64,000 nt of DNA from an uncultured Flavobacteriales bacterium (GTDB taxonomy: Bacteria; Bacteroidota; Bacteroidia; Flavobacteriales_D; Crocinitomicaceae), in NCBI GenBank assembly GCA_943789205.1, contig CALSTG010000001.1, positions 2,148,478-2,212,477 of the forward strand, written 5' to 3'. Positions 28,845 to 37,196 of this stretch are shown here, piece after piece. The translations under genes and the position numbers were made by a program. The notes beneath the pieces were generated by a model, which saw nothing but the letters and a program-made list of their open reading frames with translations, ran no database searches and was not told where the DNA came from. Every line of letters begins with the position of its first letter. The stretch's first letter is position 1.

Positions 28845-29357
28845 TTAAATGTTGATTACTTTTTTACTTGCTATGAAAGAAATAAAACAAAGAAGCATCA
28901 ACTCGCTGATTTTAAGAATTTTAGTACCGAATAGACCGAGGCTCATTTCAACGGATCCTATTTTAAAAGTTTGAACTTCGTAAGAGAAAGCAAACATTAC
29001 TTTTTCAAACCAAATGGATGGAAATATAACAGCTTTGGACGAATTGATCATCCAATTGTTTGGAAAGAGGCTTGAAGCTTCACCCAAATACATTTCATTA
29101 AAGTGAGCGATGAAGAAGGTGCTTTTAATACCGAGTATAATGTAGCTGAGAATAATGGATATTATACATACAAAAACAAATTGCTGCTGTTTCATTTTGA
29201 TTTCTTTAGCTGAAAGCCAAATAAGTGCAGCAAGCCCAAGCAATAATAATATATTGAAAACCGGAGCTGGATTAATCGAAGCAACCAATGCATATAGTAT
29301 TCCGGTAACAATGAAAAAGGTGAGTCGCAACGCAAACCAAATAATATTTTTCGACAT
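28845..29357 (-). CDS. Small integral membrane protein of unknown function
   Basis: The 170-residue protein has about four hydrophobic segments: residues 5-26 (IIWFALRLTFFIVTGILYALV), 33-48, 59-80 (FVFVCIISIILSYIILGI) and 145-165 (LMLLCFISFIASKKV). No recognised motif or catalytic residue is visible. The Met at 29357 is the only convenient start. It lies upstream of the giant surface protein on the same strand, 93 bp apart, and is divergent from ndk. Confidence 0.65.
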   Translation of the reverse strand: MSKNIIWFALRLTFFIVTGILYALVASINPAPVFNILLLLGLAALIWLSAKEIKMKQQQFVFVCIISIILSYIILGIKSTFFIAHFNEMYLGEASSLFPNNWMINSSKAVIFPSIWFEKVMFAFSYEVQTFKIGSVEMSLGLFGTKILKISELMLLCFISFIASKKVINI

Positions 29358-29449
29358 AAATTAATCTAGTAATTGGCGTAAAATTAAAAGAATTAAATAT
29401 TTGAGGTTCATTATTTAAAGGATATGCCTTCAGATGTCTATCAATTTCA

Positions 29450-29457
29450 TATCTTTG
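29450..29457 (+). promoter_or_regulatory. -7 box of ndk
   Basis: TATCTTTG is a perfect match to the Bacteroidota -7 consensus, 17 nt upstream of the chosen ndk start. The same box and spacing occur before the FG-GAP gene. No TTG is placed at the -33 position. Confidence 0.45.
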
Positions 29458-29474
29458 CACCCAAAATTAGATAC

Positions 29475-29894
29475 ATGGCAACGAATAGAACTTTTACGAT
29501 GATTAAACCTGATGCTGTCGAGAATGGACACATCGGAAATATTTTAAACATGATTACTGAAGCAGGGTTTTCAATCAAAGCGATGAAATATACGCGTTTG
29601 ACTGAAGCTCAGGCTAAAGCATTTTACGAGGTGCACGCCGAAAGACCATTTTACGGTGAATTGGTGGAGTACATGACTTCAGGACCAATTGTAGCAGCGA
29701 TTTTAGAAAAAGAGAATGCGGTTGCTGATTTTAGAGCATTAATTGGCGCTACAGATCCAGCTGAAGCAGCAGAAGGAACTGTTCGTAAAGCATATGCAGA
29801 AAGTAAAGGTAGAAATGCAGTGCACGGATCTGATTCTGATGATAATGCAGCTATTGAGGGTAAATTCCATTTTTCAGCTGAAGAAGTACACTAA
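29475..29894 (+). CDS. ndk: Nucleoside-diphosphate kinase
   Basis: The 139-residue protein starts [18 protein letters not shown]. It has the phosphate-binding fold and the active-site histidine in RNAVHGSDS, the hallmark of NDP kinases, which move a phosphate from NTPs to NDPs through phosphohistidine. An in-frame ATG at 29424 would add 17 residues not found in the family, and the -7 box lies downstream of it, so 29475 is the start. A terminator follows at 29912-29936. Confidence 0.96.
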   Translation: MATNRTFTMIKPDAVENGHIGNILNMITEAGFSIKAMKYTRLTEAQAKAFYEVHAERPFYGELVEYMTSGPIVAAILEKENAVADFRALIGATDPAEAAEGTVRKAYAESKGRNAVHGSDSDDNAAIEGKFHFSAEEVH

Positions 29895-29911
29895 CTTTCA
29901 AAATATTTAAG

Positions 29912-29936
29912 AAGGGCTTTTATAGGCCCTTTTTTT
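29912..29936 (+). terminator. Intrinsic terminator after ndk
   Basis: The stem AAGGGC (29912-29917) pairs perfectly with GCCCTT (29926-29931) over an 8-nt loop, followed by a T run to 29936. It ends only 4 nt before the prfC start codon, so prfC transcripts from upstream must read through it. Confidence 0.75.
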
Positions 29937-29940
29937 GGCA

Positions 29941-31533
29941 ATGAACTTTAATGAATCCATAGAAAAAAGAAGGACTTTCGGGATTATTTCCCATCCAGAT
30001 GCTGGTAAGACTACGCTCACTGAAAAGCTGTTGCTTTTTGGGGGTGCCATTCAATCTGCCGGTGCGGTTAAAAACAACAAGATTAAGAAGACCGCCACCT
30101 CTGATTTTATGGAGATTGAAAAGCAAAGAGGAATATCTGTTGCGACCTCCGTAATGGCATTCGGCTACAAAAATAAGCAGATCAATATTTTGGATACTCC
30201 GGGTCACAAGGATTTTGCAGAGGATACCTTTCGAACTTTGACAGCGGTAGATAGCGTAATTCTTGTTATTGATGTAGCGAGTGGTGTTGAATCACAAACT
30301 GAAAAGCTTATGGAGGTTTGTAGAATGCGTAAAACTCCGGTGATCATTTTTATCAATAAAATGGACCGAGACGGAAAAGAATCATTTGACTTACTGGATG
30401 AACTTGAACATTCTCTAACTATAAAAGTACGCCCATTAACGTGGCCAATTGGTATGGGAGATCGCTTTCAAGGGGTTTACAATATTTATCAAAAAGGATT
30501 GAATCTTTTTTCTGCAAATAAGACAAAAATTGCAGAAGATGTATACGCCGTAGAAGATATTAACGACAAAGAGCTCGACGAAATTATAGGTGAAGAGCCT
30601 GCAGAGGAGCTTCGTGAGGAGTTAGAAATGGTGGAGGGCGTTTATGATGCTTTTGACCGTGAGGCTTATCTTGCTGGCGAGGTAGCTCCAGTATTTTTTG
30701 GCTCCGCAGTAAATAACTTCGGTGTTAAAGAACTGTTAGATACTTTTTGCGAGATTTCACCATCTCCTAGAGGTCGAATCACTGATTTGAGACCTATTGA
30801 TCCTTATGAAAGTAAATTCAGCGGTTTTGTATTCAAAATTCATGCAAACCTTGACCCAAAGCACCGAGATAGAATCGCCTTTTTACGGGTGGTATCAGGA
30901 ACCTTTGAGAGAAATAAATTTTACCAACATATTCGCTTGAACAAGAAGATGAAGTTTCCGAATCCAACTTCCTTTATGGCTCAGGATAAAAGTGTGATCG
31001 AGCAGGCCTATCCTGGTGATGTTATCGGTTTGTACGATACCGGTAATTTTAAAATAGGGGATACGCTTACTGAAGGGGAAAAGATGATGTTCAAAGGCAT
31101 ACCAAGTTTTTCACCAGAAATTTTCCAAGAGCTAGAGAATTTAGACCCAATGAAATCCAAACAATTGGATAAGGGAGTGCGTCAATTAATCGATGAAGGT
31201 GTCGCACAACTATTTATACAGCAGCCTGGTAACCGAAAGATAGTTGGTACTGTTGGGCAGCTTCAGTTTGAGGTTATTAATTATCGTTTGATCAATGAAT
31301 ATGGTGCAAAATGTCGTTTTGTGCCTAGAAATTATTTTAAAGCTTGTTGGATTACGACTGATAATGAAGCGCAATTGGAAACATTCAAAAAGGCAAAGCA
31401 CAATTTATTAGCAACGGATAAAGATGACAATCTCGTTTTTCTTGCTGAAACCACATTCTTATTAACGATGGCTGAGCAAGATTATCCAGACATTACTTTT
31501 CACAAGACTTCTGAATTTATGCTTGATAAATAA
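29941..31533 (+). CDS. prfC: Peptide chain release factor 3
   Basis: This is a translational GTPase of 530 residues from the ATG at 29941. It has G1 [10 protein letters not shown], the switch region [20 protein letters not shown]3 DTPGHKDF and G4 NKMD, then the RF3-type domains II and III. RF3 uses GTP to recycle RF1/RF2 from the ribosome after peptide release. A TTG six nt upstream would add two residues; the ATG fits family N-termini ([20 protein letters not shown]). It lies directly behind a terminator hairpin, so expression may depend on read-through. Confidence 0.95.
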   Translation: MNFNESIEKRRTFGIISHPDAGKTTLTEKLLLFGGAIQSAGAVKNNKIKKTATSDFMEIEKQRGISVATSVMAFGYKNKQINILDTPGHKDFAEDTFRTLTAVDSVILVIDVASGVESQTEKLMEVCRMRKTPVIIFINKMDRDGKESFDLLDELEHSLTIKVRPLTWPIGMGDRFQGVYNIYQKGLNLFSANKTKIAEDVYAVEDINDKELDEIIGEEPAEELREELEMVEGVYDAFDREAYLAGEVAPVFFGSAVNNFGVKELLDTFCEISPSPRGRITDLRPIDPYESKFSGFVFKIHANLDPKHRDRIAFLRVVSGTFERNKFYQHIRLNKKMKFPNPTSFMAQDKSVIEQAYPGDVIGLYDTGNFKIGDTLTEGEKMMFKGIPSFSPEIFQELENLDPMKSKQLDKGVRQLIDEGVAQLFIQQPGNRKIVGTVGQLQFEVINYRLINEYGAKCRFVPRNYFKACWITTDNEAQLETFKKAKHNLLATDKDDNLVFLAETTFLLTMAEQDYPDITFHKTSEFMLDK

Positions 31534-31556
31534 CAAACTTCAAATGTTTACATTTG
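31523..31556 (+). promoter_or_regulatory. Candidate promoter overlapping the end of prfC
   Basis: TACATTTG at 31549-31556 is a perfect -7 box, with TTG at 31523-31525 (23-nt spacer). It ends only 3 nt before the ATG of the next gene, which would give a nearly leaderless message if used. Confidence 0.35.
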
Positions 31557-31559
31557 TGA

Positions 31560-32108
31560 ATGCGATGTTTGTTGTCTGTCTTTATTTTTTCACTAACTTT
31601 TACTTCATGTAAAGATACCCAATCAATTGATAATGAAGATTTAATAAATAAAAATAAGAATCGAGAAGAAACAGTTTTTCCTATCAGGGTTGGTTCATTT
31701 TCATTTGATGATTGTTACAAAGAGTGTGTACTTTCAGGTACGACTTCTATTCCTCAAGCACAGTCCAAGTCAGCTTGGGTTATAGCTGCTGAAAATAATA
31801 AGCCTGCGTGGTGTTTTGTGGATTCAATCCATCAGAAAGGTGTTTTATTTAATGGGTATTGTCTCTCTCAAATTGAATATCAAAATCATTTTTTATTATC
31901 GGATACCACCTATCAAATGTGGGACGCAATGGAAGAGCCATTATCAACTGATTTTAAGTCTTGTGATTCGTTATTTTTAATCGAACGTAATTCAAACGGT
32001 AATTTCTATTCTATAGGCTATCATTCATTCTGGCTAAGACCCGAGTCTAAAACAGGAAGTTTTAACATCGTTTCGGTTGATCAAGTCAGTCGCGAGGGTG
32101 CAGGTTAG
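31560..32108 (+). CDS. Putative lipoprotein of unknown function
   Basis: The 182-residue protein begins with a short lipoprotein signal (MRCLLSVFIFSLTFTSC; lipobox FTSC with Cys17). The mature part is polar and contains several cysteines (DDCYKEC, FVDSIHQKG, SCDSLF). No known domain is recognised. It follows prfC by 26 bp with its own promoter-like box overlapping the gap. It probably sits on the periplasmic side of a membrane. Confidence 0.6.
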   Translation: MRCLLSVFIFSLTFTSCKDTQSIDNEDLINKNKNREETVFPIRVGSFSFDDCYKECVLSGTTSIPQAQSKSAWVIAAENNKPAWCFVDSIHQKGVLFNGYCLSQIEYQNHFLLSDTTYQMWDAMEEPLSTDFKSCDSLFLIERNSNGNFYSIGYHSFWLRPESKTGSFNIVSVDQVSREGAG

Positions 32109-32206
32109 ATCTGTAAATCCTGGTAATGGTTATTTTATAAGGTTATTAAAGTAAATAATATGATTAAAGGAATTTTGGTACTTGTTATTACTATTTCAAA
32201 CGCTTT

Positions 32207-33454
32207 TTGCTAAGCGCGCAAATCACCCGTATTAACATTGGTAGGTCATCAGATACAACGGGTGAGGTGGTCATGAAGCTTGCACATCGTTTTCAAAGCT
32301 ATAACTGGACACCAAAGCATAAGTTTGATCATTACGACACCTCAATTAACTCGCCGAAGTCCGTTAAATATTCTAAGGATAGCACTAAGTTTTATGTCCA
32401 ATCCTTGGAAGGGTACACCACGTCAATCTATGACGCTGATTCAAAGACACTTATTAAAACGTTGATTCACGAATTTACCACCACCAATGACAGTTTATTC
32501 AAGGACGGTGAGACGACTATTTACAATTATCCCTACAAACAGAATAGAAAGCAAAAGAATGTTTTTCTAGGAAAGCCTGTGGAGACCTGTTTTTCACATA
32601 GTGGTAAGTATTTATGGGTTACTTATTATAGAAGAGACTTTGACCCAATTGCCCAATCTCCGTCCGCTGTTGCAATTATTGATACAGAGCGTGATGTAAT
32701 CATTCGTGTAATGCCAACAGGGCCCTTGCCAAAGATGATTGCTTGTTCTCCAGATAACAAGCGCATAGCCGTTACGCATTGGGGAGACAATACCGTTGCT
32801 ATCATAGATATTGATTCTGAAGACCCTTTTGATTTTAAATATGTCAAGCATTCTATTGTAGATTATAAGATGTCTACAAATTTTGGTTCTTCTCACGTCA
32901 ATCGCGATGCTAGCTGTGGCTTTTGTCTTCGTGGAACGGCATATACCCCTGATGGTCAGTTCCTTTTAGTAGGAAGAATGGGTGGGGGAGGAATCGCGAT
33001 ATTCGATGCGGTCAATTACGACTATCTAGGAACAGTATTCGGTATGATGTCCAATGTTCGTCATTTGGTGGTAAAAGACGATTACTTATATATTAGTTGT
33101 AACCGACCAGGCTATGTGCAGCGTTGCAATTGGCGCGAGCTTGTAAAGGCCAGATTGGATAGTCAGGAGAAGAAAGTAACATACAATGTTTTTGAGAATG
33201 TATACGTAGGTACAGGAGCTCGAACCATCGTGTTGACGTCCAATGGCAAGTATTTATTTGCTTGTGCTAATAATGTGTCTAAAATCGTTGCTGTACGGAC
33301 CTCTGATATGAAGGTAGTTGCAAAAATCCCTGCAGATTCGTATCCAGTGGGTATGGCTATTTCAGCTGATGATACTGAATTGATTGTGACCTCTCAAGGT
33401 AAAAGTAATCGAGGTGGTAATTCTGTAATGGTATTTTCACTTGAATACAAATAG
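32207..33454 (+). CDS. YncE-like beta-propeller protein, signal peptide out of frame
   Basis: About 400 residues of surface-type beta-propeller repeats are visible: YSKDSTKFYVQSLEG, CSPDNKRIAVTHWGDNTVAI, YTPDGQFLLVGR and ISADDTELIVTSQG, as in YncE/40-residue propellers. The TTG at 32207 is a forced start. An ATG at 32160 encodes a clear signal peptide (MIKGILVLVITISNAF) in another frame, and one extra T in the run 32204-32208 would join it to LLSAQITRIN. The original gene therefore probably starts at 32160 and is frameshifted in the signal peptide. The 3' end is part of the tandem duplication. Confidence 0.7.
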   Translation: MLSAQITRINIGRSSDTTGEVVMKLAHRFQSYNWTPKHKFDHYDTSINSPKSVKYSKDSTKFYVQSLEGYTTSIYDADSKTLIKTLIHEFTTTNDSLFKDGETTIYNYPYKQNRKQKNVFLGKPVETCFSHSGKYLWVTYYRRDFDPIAQSPSAVAIIDTERDVIIRVMPTGPLPKMIACSPDNKRIAVTHWGDNTVAIIDIDSEDPFDFKYVKHSIVDYKMSTNFGSSHVNRDASCGFCLRGTAYTPDGQFLLVGRMGGGGIAIFDAVNYDYLGTVFGMMSNVRHLVVKDDYLYISCNRPGYVQRCNWRELVKARLDSQEKKVTYNVFENVYVGTGARTIVLTSNGKYLFACANNVSKIVAVRTSDMKVVAKIPADSYPVGMAISADDTELIVTSQGKSNRGGNSVMVFSLEYK

Positions 33455-33474
33455 ACATCATCAAAAATTAAACA

Positions 33475-34026
33475 ATGGCTCTTAAATACTCTTCTATGCT
33501 TGAATTGGGAACAGAGATTCCAAAATTTGAACTAATCAATGTATTAGACAATCAGATGTTTTCATCGCTATCCCTTGAAAATAATCGACCCACATTGCTG
33601 ATGTTGATTTGTAACCATTGTCCATACGTGATTCATTATCATGAAGAATTGCAAAGAATCACTGGAGATTTTCAGGAGTTGGTTGATTTGGTGGCGATCA
33701 GTTCTAATGATGTCGAGAATTATCCTCAAGATGGACCAGGGCCTATGAAGAAATTATTCAATGCGCTCGAATTGGAATTTCCATACCTTTACGATGAAAC
33801 ACAGCGTGTGGCTAAGGATTTAAAAGGGGAGTGCACACCTGAATTCTATCTCTATAATAAAAACAATAACTTAGTCTATCGTGGGCGATTAGATGATTCA
33901 ACTCCAGGGAACAATACTGATATTTCAGGAAAAGACCTTAGAGATGCGCTAAATGCGCTTTTAACGGTGCAATCTGTTGATGACAATCAACAACCTTCAG
34001 TAGGTTGTAGTATCAAGTGGAAGTGA
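33475..34026 (+). CDS. Thioredoxin-like/AhpC-TSA family redox protein (copy 1)
   Basis: The 183-residue protein has a thioredoxin-like fold with the redox motif CNHCPYV at about residues 47-53. An AhpC/TSA-like N-terminal strand (GTEIPKFELINVLDNQ), a cis-proline region (ECTPEFYLYN) and a VYRGRLDDS stretch also fit. Proteins with C-x-x-C-P followed by Y form a peroxiredoxin/resuscitation-like group of thioredoxins; the electron donor and target are unknown. It follows the propeller gene by 20 bp. An identical second copy lies in the adjacent tandem unit. Confidence 0.8.
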   Translation: MALKYSSMLELGTEIPKFELINVLDNQMFSSLSLENNRPTLLMLICNHCPYVIHYHEELQRITGDFQELVDLVAISSNDVENYPQDGPGPMKKLFNALELEFPYLYDETQRVAKDLKGECTPEFYLYNKNNNLVYRGRLDDSTPGNNTDISGKDLRDALNALLTVQSVDDNQQPSVGCSIKWK

Positions 34027-34503
34027 ATGGGTGGGGGAGGAATCGCGATATTCGATGCGGTCAATTACGACTATCTAGGAACAGTATTCGGTATGATGTC
34101 CAATGTTCGTCATTTGGTGGTAAAAGACGATTACTTATATATTAGTTGTAACCGACCAGGCTATGTGCAGCGTTGCAATTGGCGCGAGCTTGTAAAGGCC
34201 AGATTGGATAGTCAGGAGAAGAAAGTAACATACAATGTTTTTGAGAATGTATACGTAGGTACAGGAGCTCGAACCATCGTGTTGACGTCCAATGGCAAGT
34301 ATTTATTTGCTTGTGCTAATAATGTGTCTAAAATCGTTGCTGTACGGACCTCTGATATGAAGGTAGTTGCAAAAATCCCTGCAGATTCGTATCCAGTGGG
34401 TATGGCTATTTCAGCTGATGATACTGAATTGATTGTGACCTCTCAAGGTAAAAGTAATCGAGGTGGTAATTCTGTAATGGTATTTTCACTTGAATACAAA
34501 TAG
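34027..34503 (+). pseudogene. Truncated 3' copy of the beta-propeller gene
   Basis: This frame encodes 158 residues identical to the C-terminus of the beta-propeller gene ending at 33454. It starts at an ATG (MGGGGIAIFDAV) that is an internal codon in the complete gene. It directly abuts the TGA of the first thioredoxin-like gene. It is a duplication remnant without signal peptide or upstream blades, and is unlikely to make a stable propeller. Confidence 0.85.
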
Positions 34504-34523
34504 ACATCATCAAAAATTAAACA

Positions 34524-35075
34524 ATGGCTCTTAAATACTCTTCTATGCTTGAATTGGGAACAGAGATTCCAAAATTTGAACTAATCAATGTATTAGACAA
34601 TCAGATGTTTTCATCGCTATCCCTTGAAAATAATCGACCCACATTGCTGATGTTGATTTGTAACCATTGTCCATACGTGATTCATTATCATGAAGAATTG
34701 CAAAGAATCACTGGAGATTTTCAGGAGTTGGTTGATTTGGTGGCGATCAGTTCTAATGATGTCGAGAATTATCCTCAAGATGGACCAGGGCCTATGAAGA
34801 AATTATTCAATGCGCTCGAATTGGAATTTCCATACCTTTACGATGAAACACAGCGTGTGGCTAAGGATTTAAAAGGGGAGTGCACACCTGAATTCTATCT
34901 CTATAATAAAAACAATAACTTAGTCTATCGTGGGCGATTAGATGATTCAACTCCAGGGAACAATACTGATATTTCAGGAAAAGACCTTAGAGATGCGCTA
35001 AATGCGCTTTTAACGGTGCAATCTGTTGATGACAATCAACAACCTTCAGTAGGTTGTAGTATCAAGTGGAAGTGA
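34524..35075 (+). CDS. Thioredoxin-like/AhpC-TSA family redox protein (copy 2)
   Basis: This protein is identical to the thioredoxin-like protein encoded at 33475-34026, including the CNHCPYV motif. It is the second copy made by the 1,049-bp tandem duplication. The upstream sequence it carries (20 bp plus propeller fragment) is also identical, so both copies are probably translated alike if the upstream promoter reads through. Confidence 0.85.
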   Translation: MALKYSSMLELGTEIPKFELINVLDNQMFSSLSLENNRPTLLMLICNHCPYVIHYHEELQRITGDFQELVDLVAISSNDVENYPQDGPGPMKKLFNALELEFPYLYDETQRVAKDLKGECTPEFYLYNKNNNLVYRGRLDDSTPGNNTDISGKDLRDALNALLTVQSVDDNQQPSVGCSIKWK

Positions 35076-35153
35076 TAAAAGTGGGTCAATTCTGTTTCAG
35101 ATTGGTATAGTAAGTATTGAAAAAACTATTTTTAAGGTATATTATAATCGAGA

Positions 35154-35459
35154 TTGGAACGTTTTAAAACATTTAAAGAATTTTATCCCTATTACCTAGA
35201 GGAGCATAGACTGCCTCAAACTAAACTGTTTCATTTTATAGGGACATTTGGTTCAATTGTTTTTATAATTCTTGCAGTATTAAGAGAAATGCCAATTTTA
35301 TTTCTATTCGCGCTACTATCTGGTTATGGTGGCGCATGGGTTAGTCACTTTTTTCTTGAAAAGAACAAGCCTGCAACTTTCAAGTATCCGATTTATAGTC
35401 TAATGGGTGATTTTAAGATGTTTTATGAGGTGTTGATGGGAAGGCACAAAGTGCTGTAA
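35154..35459 (+). CDS. DUF962/Mpo1-like membrane protein
   Basis: The 101-residue protein has the DUF962 signature: FYPYYLEEHRLPQTKLFHFIGT, then a TM pair, and SHFFLEKNKPATFKYPIYSLMGDF at the C-terminal end. This family includes yeast Mpo1, a dioxygenase for 2-hydroxy fatty acids with conserved His residues; H18 and H27 in the first motif and H66 fit this. No ATG is near the front, so a TTG start at 35154 is chosen. Its function here is inferred from family only. Confidence 0.75.
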   Translation: MERFKTFKEFYPYYLEEHRLPQTKLFHFIGTFGSIVFIILAVLREMPILFLFALLSGYGGAWVSHFFLEKNKPATFKYPIYSLMGDFKMFYEVLMGRHKVL

Positions 35460-35494
35460 ATAAAATGTATGTTTAATAGATCAAGGTTTTCTTT

Positions 35495-35605
35495 ACATGC
35501 TCCCCCTGGGATTCGAAACCTATGCTGAAGCCCTTTAATCACAAGGGTTCTTGTGCTGATTTTGTTTTCGTTGGTGACACAATGGCGACACAAAGTGCTT
35601 TTTTT
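35495..35605. other. tRNA-tail-like and repeat-containing sequence, possible attachment-site relic
   Basis: The segment 35508-35520 (GGGATTCGAAACC) reads on the minus strand as GGTTTCGAATCCC, like a tRNA T-arm, followed by CAGGGGGAGC, similar to an acceptor end. No complete cloverleaf could be built. Next to it, CCCTTTAATCACAAGGG (35531-35547) forms a small hairpin, and GGTGACACAATGGCGACACA (35573-35592) carries GTGAC/GGCGAC repeats. Such remnants often mark integration sites. It coincides with the change from core to accessory genes. No integrase is present. Confidence 0.3.
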
Positions 35606-35694
35606 ACCACCTTCTAGATTTGAAATTACACAATATTTTTAATGTTTTGTATCACTTTTATGATGATGCGTTATACGTATCAAAAAGTGTTATT

Positions 35695-35994
35695 ATGAAT
35701 ATGAGTAGTTTAATTTTTAGTTGGTTAATTAGTGTTGGTTTTGTGGTTCCTATGGAGGAGACCAATGAAGGTAGGGAGTTGTATGTGCTTTACATCATTG
35801 ATCATGAATCGGAGGAAGTTTTTGCTTATGAACACGCCTACAAAGAGGAGATCATGGAATGGGTTCAGACGGGTGATTTTGAATATGACAAAGATTTGAA
35901 AATGAAAGAGTTGAGAAAAATGGAATCAGAGATGGTAGGCGTTCTGGGTGAAATTCAAGGTGAATTGACCGCGAAGGATAAAAGTTTTAATTAA
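35695..35994 (+). CDS. Small membrane-anchored protein (paralogue of 41090-41296)
   Basis: From the ATG at 35695 the product has 99 residues: an N-terminal hydrophobic segment (MSSLIFSWLISVGFVVPM), then GRELYVLYIIDHESEEVFAYEHAYKEEIMEWVQTGDFEYD. The motif LYxxY..YAYKKEI..xxDxE is shared with the 68-residue protein encoded at 41090-41296, which has the same layout. An upstream TTG (35620) would add an unsupported 25-residue extension. No known domain is recognised. Confidence 0.55.
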   Translation: MNMSSLIFSWLISVGFVVPMEETNEGRELYVLYIIDHESEEVFAYEHAYKEEIMEWVQTGDFEYDKDLKMKELRKMESEMVGVLGEIQGELTAKDKSFN

Positions 35995-36038
35995 TTTACA
36001 ATTCATTTTTTTATTGAATATATTTTAATTTAACTACA

Positions 36039-36518
36039 ATGATTATAACTGATGAATATGTTTTCTTTTTTGGCGGTATATGCAGCCAGTGGGTATCTTC
36101 AAAATTTACAATTGACAGCATTACTTATAATTGCGCTGAGCAGTATATGATGGCTAAAAAAGCATTGCTTTTTAAAGATAAAGAACAGCTTCAAAAAATT
36201 ATGAATACCGATAACCCTCGCGATCAAAAACACTATGGTAGACAGGTGAAGGATTTTGATCCTGCAAAATGGGAACTGGTTTGTAAAAAGCATGTATATG
36301 ATGCCAACTATGCGAAATTCACGCAAAATCAATCCATGCTAGATGAACTAATCTCATATGGTGATAGAGAGCTTGTTGAAGCCTCTCCAACGGATAAAAT
36401 ATGGGGTATAGGATTGGCTGTTGATGACCCTAAAATTCACGATAAATCCAATTGGCAGGGAACGAATTGGTTAGGGGAGGTGATTATGCAGGTTAGGAAG
36501 GATATCTTATTTCCCTGA
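36039..36518 (+). CDS. NADAR-family N-glycosidase (YbiA-like)
   Basis: The 159-residue protein carries the NADAR signature: FFFGGICSQWVSSKFTIDSITYNCAEQYMMAKKALLF, NPRDQKHYGRQV, DREL(V)EASPTDKIWGIG and NWLGEVIMQVRKDI. Known members cleave N-glycosidic bonds in riboflavin intermediates (YbiA) or remove ADP-ribose from guanine in DNA. The catalytic glutamate of the AEQYMMAKK helix is present. Its place next to TerB, YbjN and VWA genes suggests a role in nucleotide-linked stress or defence rather than riboflavin metabolism; that is inference. Confidence 0.85.
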   Translation: MIITDEYVFFFGGICSQWVSSKFTIDSITYNCAEQYMMAKKALLFKDKEQLQKIMNTDNPRDQKHYGRQVKDFDPAKWELVCKKHVYDANYAKFTQNQSMLDELISYGDRELVEASPTDKIWGIGLAVDDPKIHDKSNWQGTNWLGEVIMQVRKDILFP

Positions 36519-36532
36519 TAGCATCAATAATA

Positions 36533-36688
36533 CTAGTTATATGGATCGTAATCATCAATCCATCTTCGATCGAGCTCATTTTGCCATACTTTGCTCCCTT
36601 TGTCGTAACTACTCCCTCCAGACCTTCTAATCCAAATGATTATAAGTACAATTAAAATCAAAGAAAATATTGTTACAATGTAAATCAT
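36533..36688 (-). CDS. Possible small membrane protein (51 residues)
   Basis: An ATG-started frame on the minus strand encodes a hydrophobic N-terminal helix (MIYIVTIFSLILIVLIIIW) followed by RRSGGSSYDKGSKVWQNELD and an acidic, aromatic tail (WIDDYDPYN). The pattern of one TM helix plus a positive-inside stretch looks real. It is short, has no recognised homologue, and lies downstream of the YbjN gene on the same strand. Confidence 0.4.
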   Translation of the reverse strand: MIYIVTIFSLILIVLIIIWIRRSGGSSYDKGSKVWQNELDRRWIDDYDPYN

Positions 36689-36719
36689 TAACTCGATATT
36701 TTTTAAATACAGTTAAATA

Positions 36720-37196
36720 CTAATTTAACGACGAATCTATGTTATTTAAGTACTGATTAAGCGCCTGATCTGGAAGTACACCGGCATAAATAACTGACAT
36801 GATTACAGGTATGTATTCATCCATAGTATGAAGGCATAGCTGCATTTGTCTTCTGAAAATAAGATCTGTATCTGAATTGATTTCCTCAAAAACTTGACCT
36901 ACTTTAAATCGTACTCTACCTGTCTGGAAATCAACTTCGAAATTCCCAATTGTAATAATGGTATTCATTCGATTCAATAACTCTGCAATTCTGCGTCTTT
37001 TATTTTCATCCACGTTGGTTGGTAAAAAGACCATAATCATGTATGATTTCCAATCTGAATCTATATCAATAATTGTATCGCAATTTCCATTTTTCAGACC
37101 AAAACCTAGTCTGAGGACACATTTTTTATCGTTTTCCTCGAGGACTTGAAAATGAGTACTACTTGATTCAAGCGCTGTTTTAATAATATTTCGCAT
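36720..37196 (-). CDS. YbjN-domain protein
   Basis: From the ATG at 37196 the product has 158 residues. The YbjN/type III-chaperone-like fold is suggested by RLGFGLKNGNCDTIIDIDSDWKSYMIMVFL, then LNRMNTIITIGNFEVDFQTGRVRFKV near residues 90-115. YbjN proteins act in stress and motility regulation in enterobacteria; here the role is unknown. It overlaps the upstream TerB-like gene by 17 bp, so the two are translated together. A TTG six nt further upstream is less likely as start. Confidence 0.7.
   Translation of the reverse strand: MRNIIKTALESSSTHFQVLEENDKKCVLRLGFGLKNGNCDTIIDIDSDWKSYMIMVFLPTNVDENKRRRIAELLNRMNTIITIGNFEVDFQTGRVRFKVGQVFEEINSDTDLIFRRQMQLCLHTMDEYIPVIMSVIYAGVLPDQALNQYLNNIDSSLN

Larger units (their letters stand above)
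32978..35075 (+). repeat. Perfect tandem duplication, 1,049-bp unit
   Basis: Copy 1 is 32978-34026 and copy 2 is 34027-35075, with a GA microhomology at each junction (32976-32977, 34025-34026, 35074-35075). The encoded proteins are identical and spot checks of the DNA show no differences. The unit holds the last 158 codons of the beta-propeller gene and a complete thioredoxin-like gene. Confidence 0.9.

Noticed and set aside
29424..29474. N-terminal extension of ndk from an upstream ATG
   Set aside because: The -7 box lies inside it and the family N-terminus starts at 29475.
34027..34503. A separate functional beta-propeller gene
   Set aside because: It is an exact copy of the 3' end of the gene ending at 33454, created by the tandem duplication, and lacks most blades.
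35505..35530. A complete tRNA gene on the minus strand
   Set aside because: Only a T-arm-like and acceptor-like end are recognisable. The anticodon and D-arm could not be formed.
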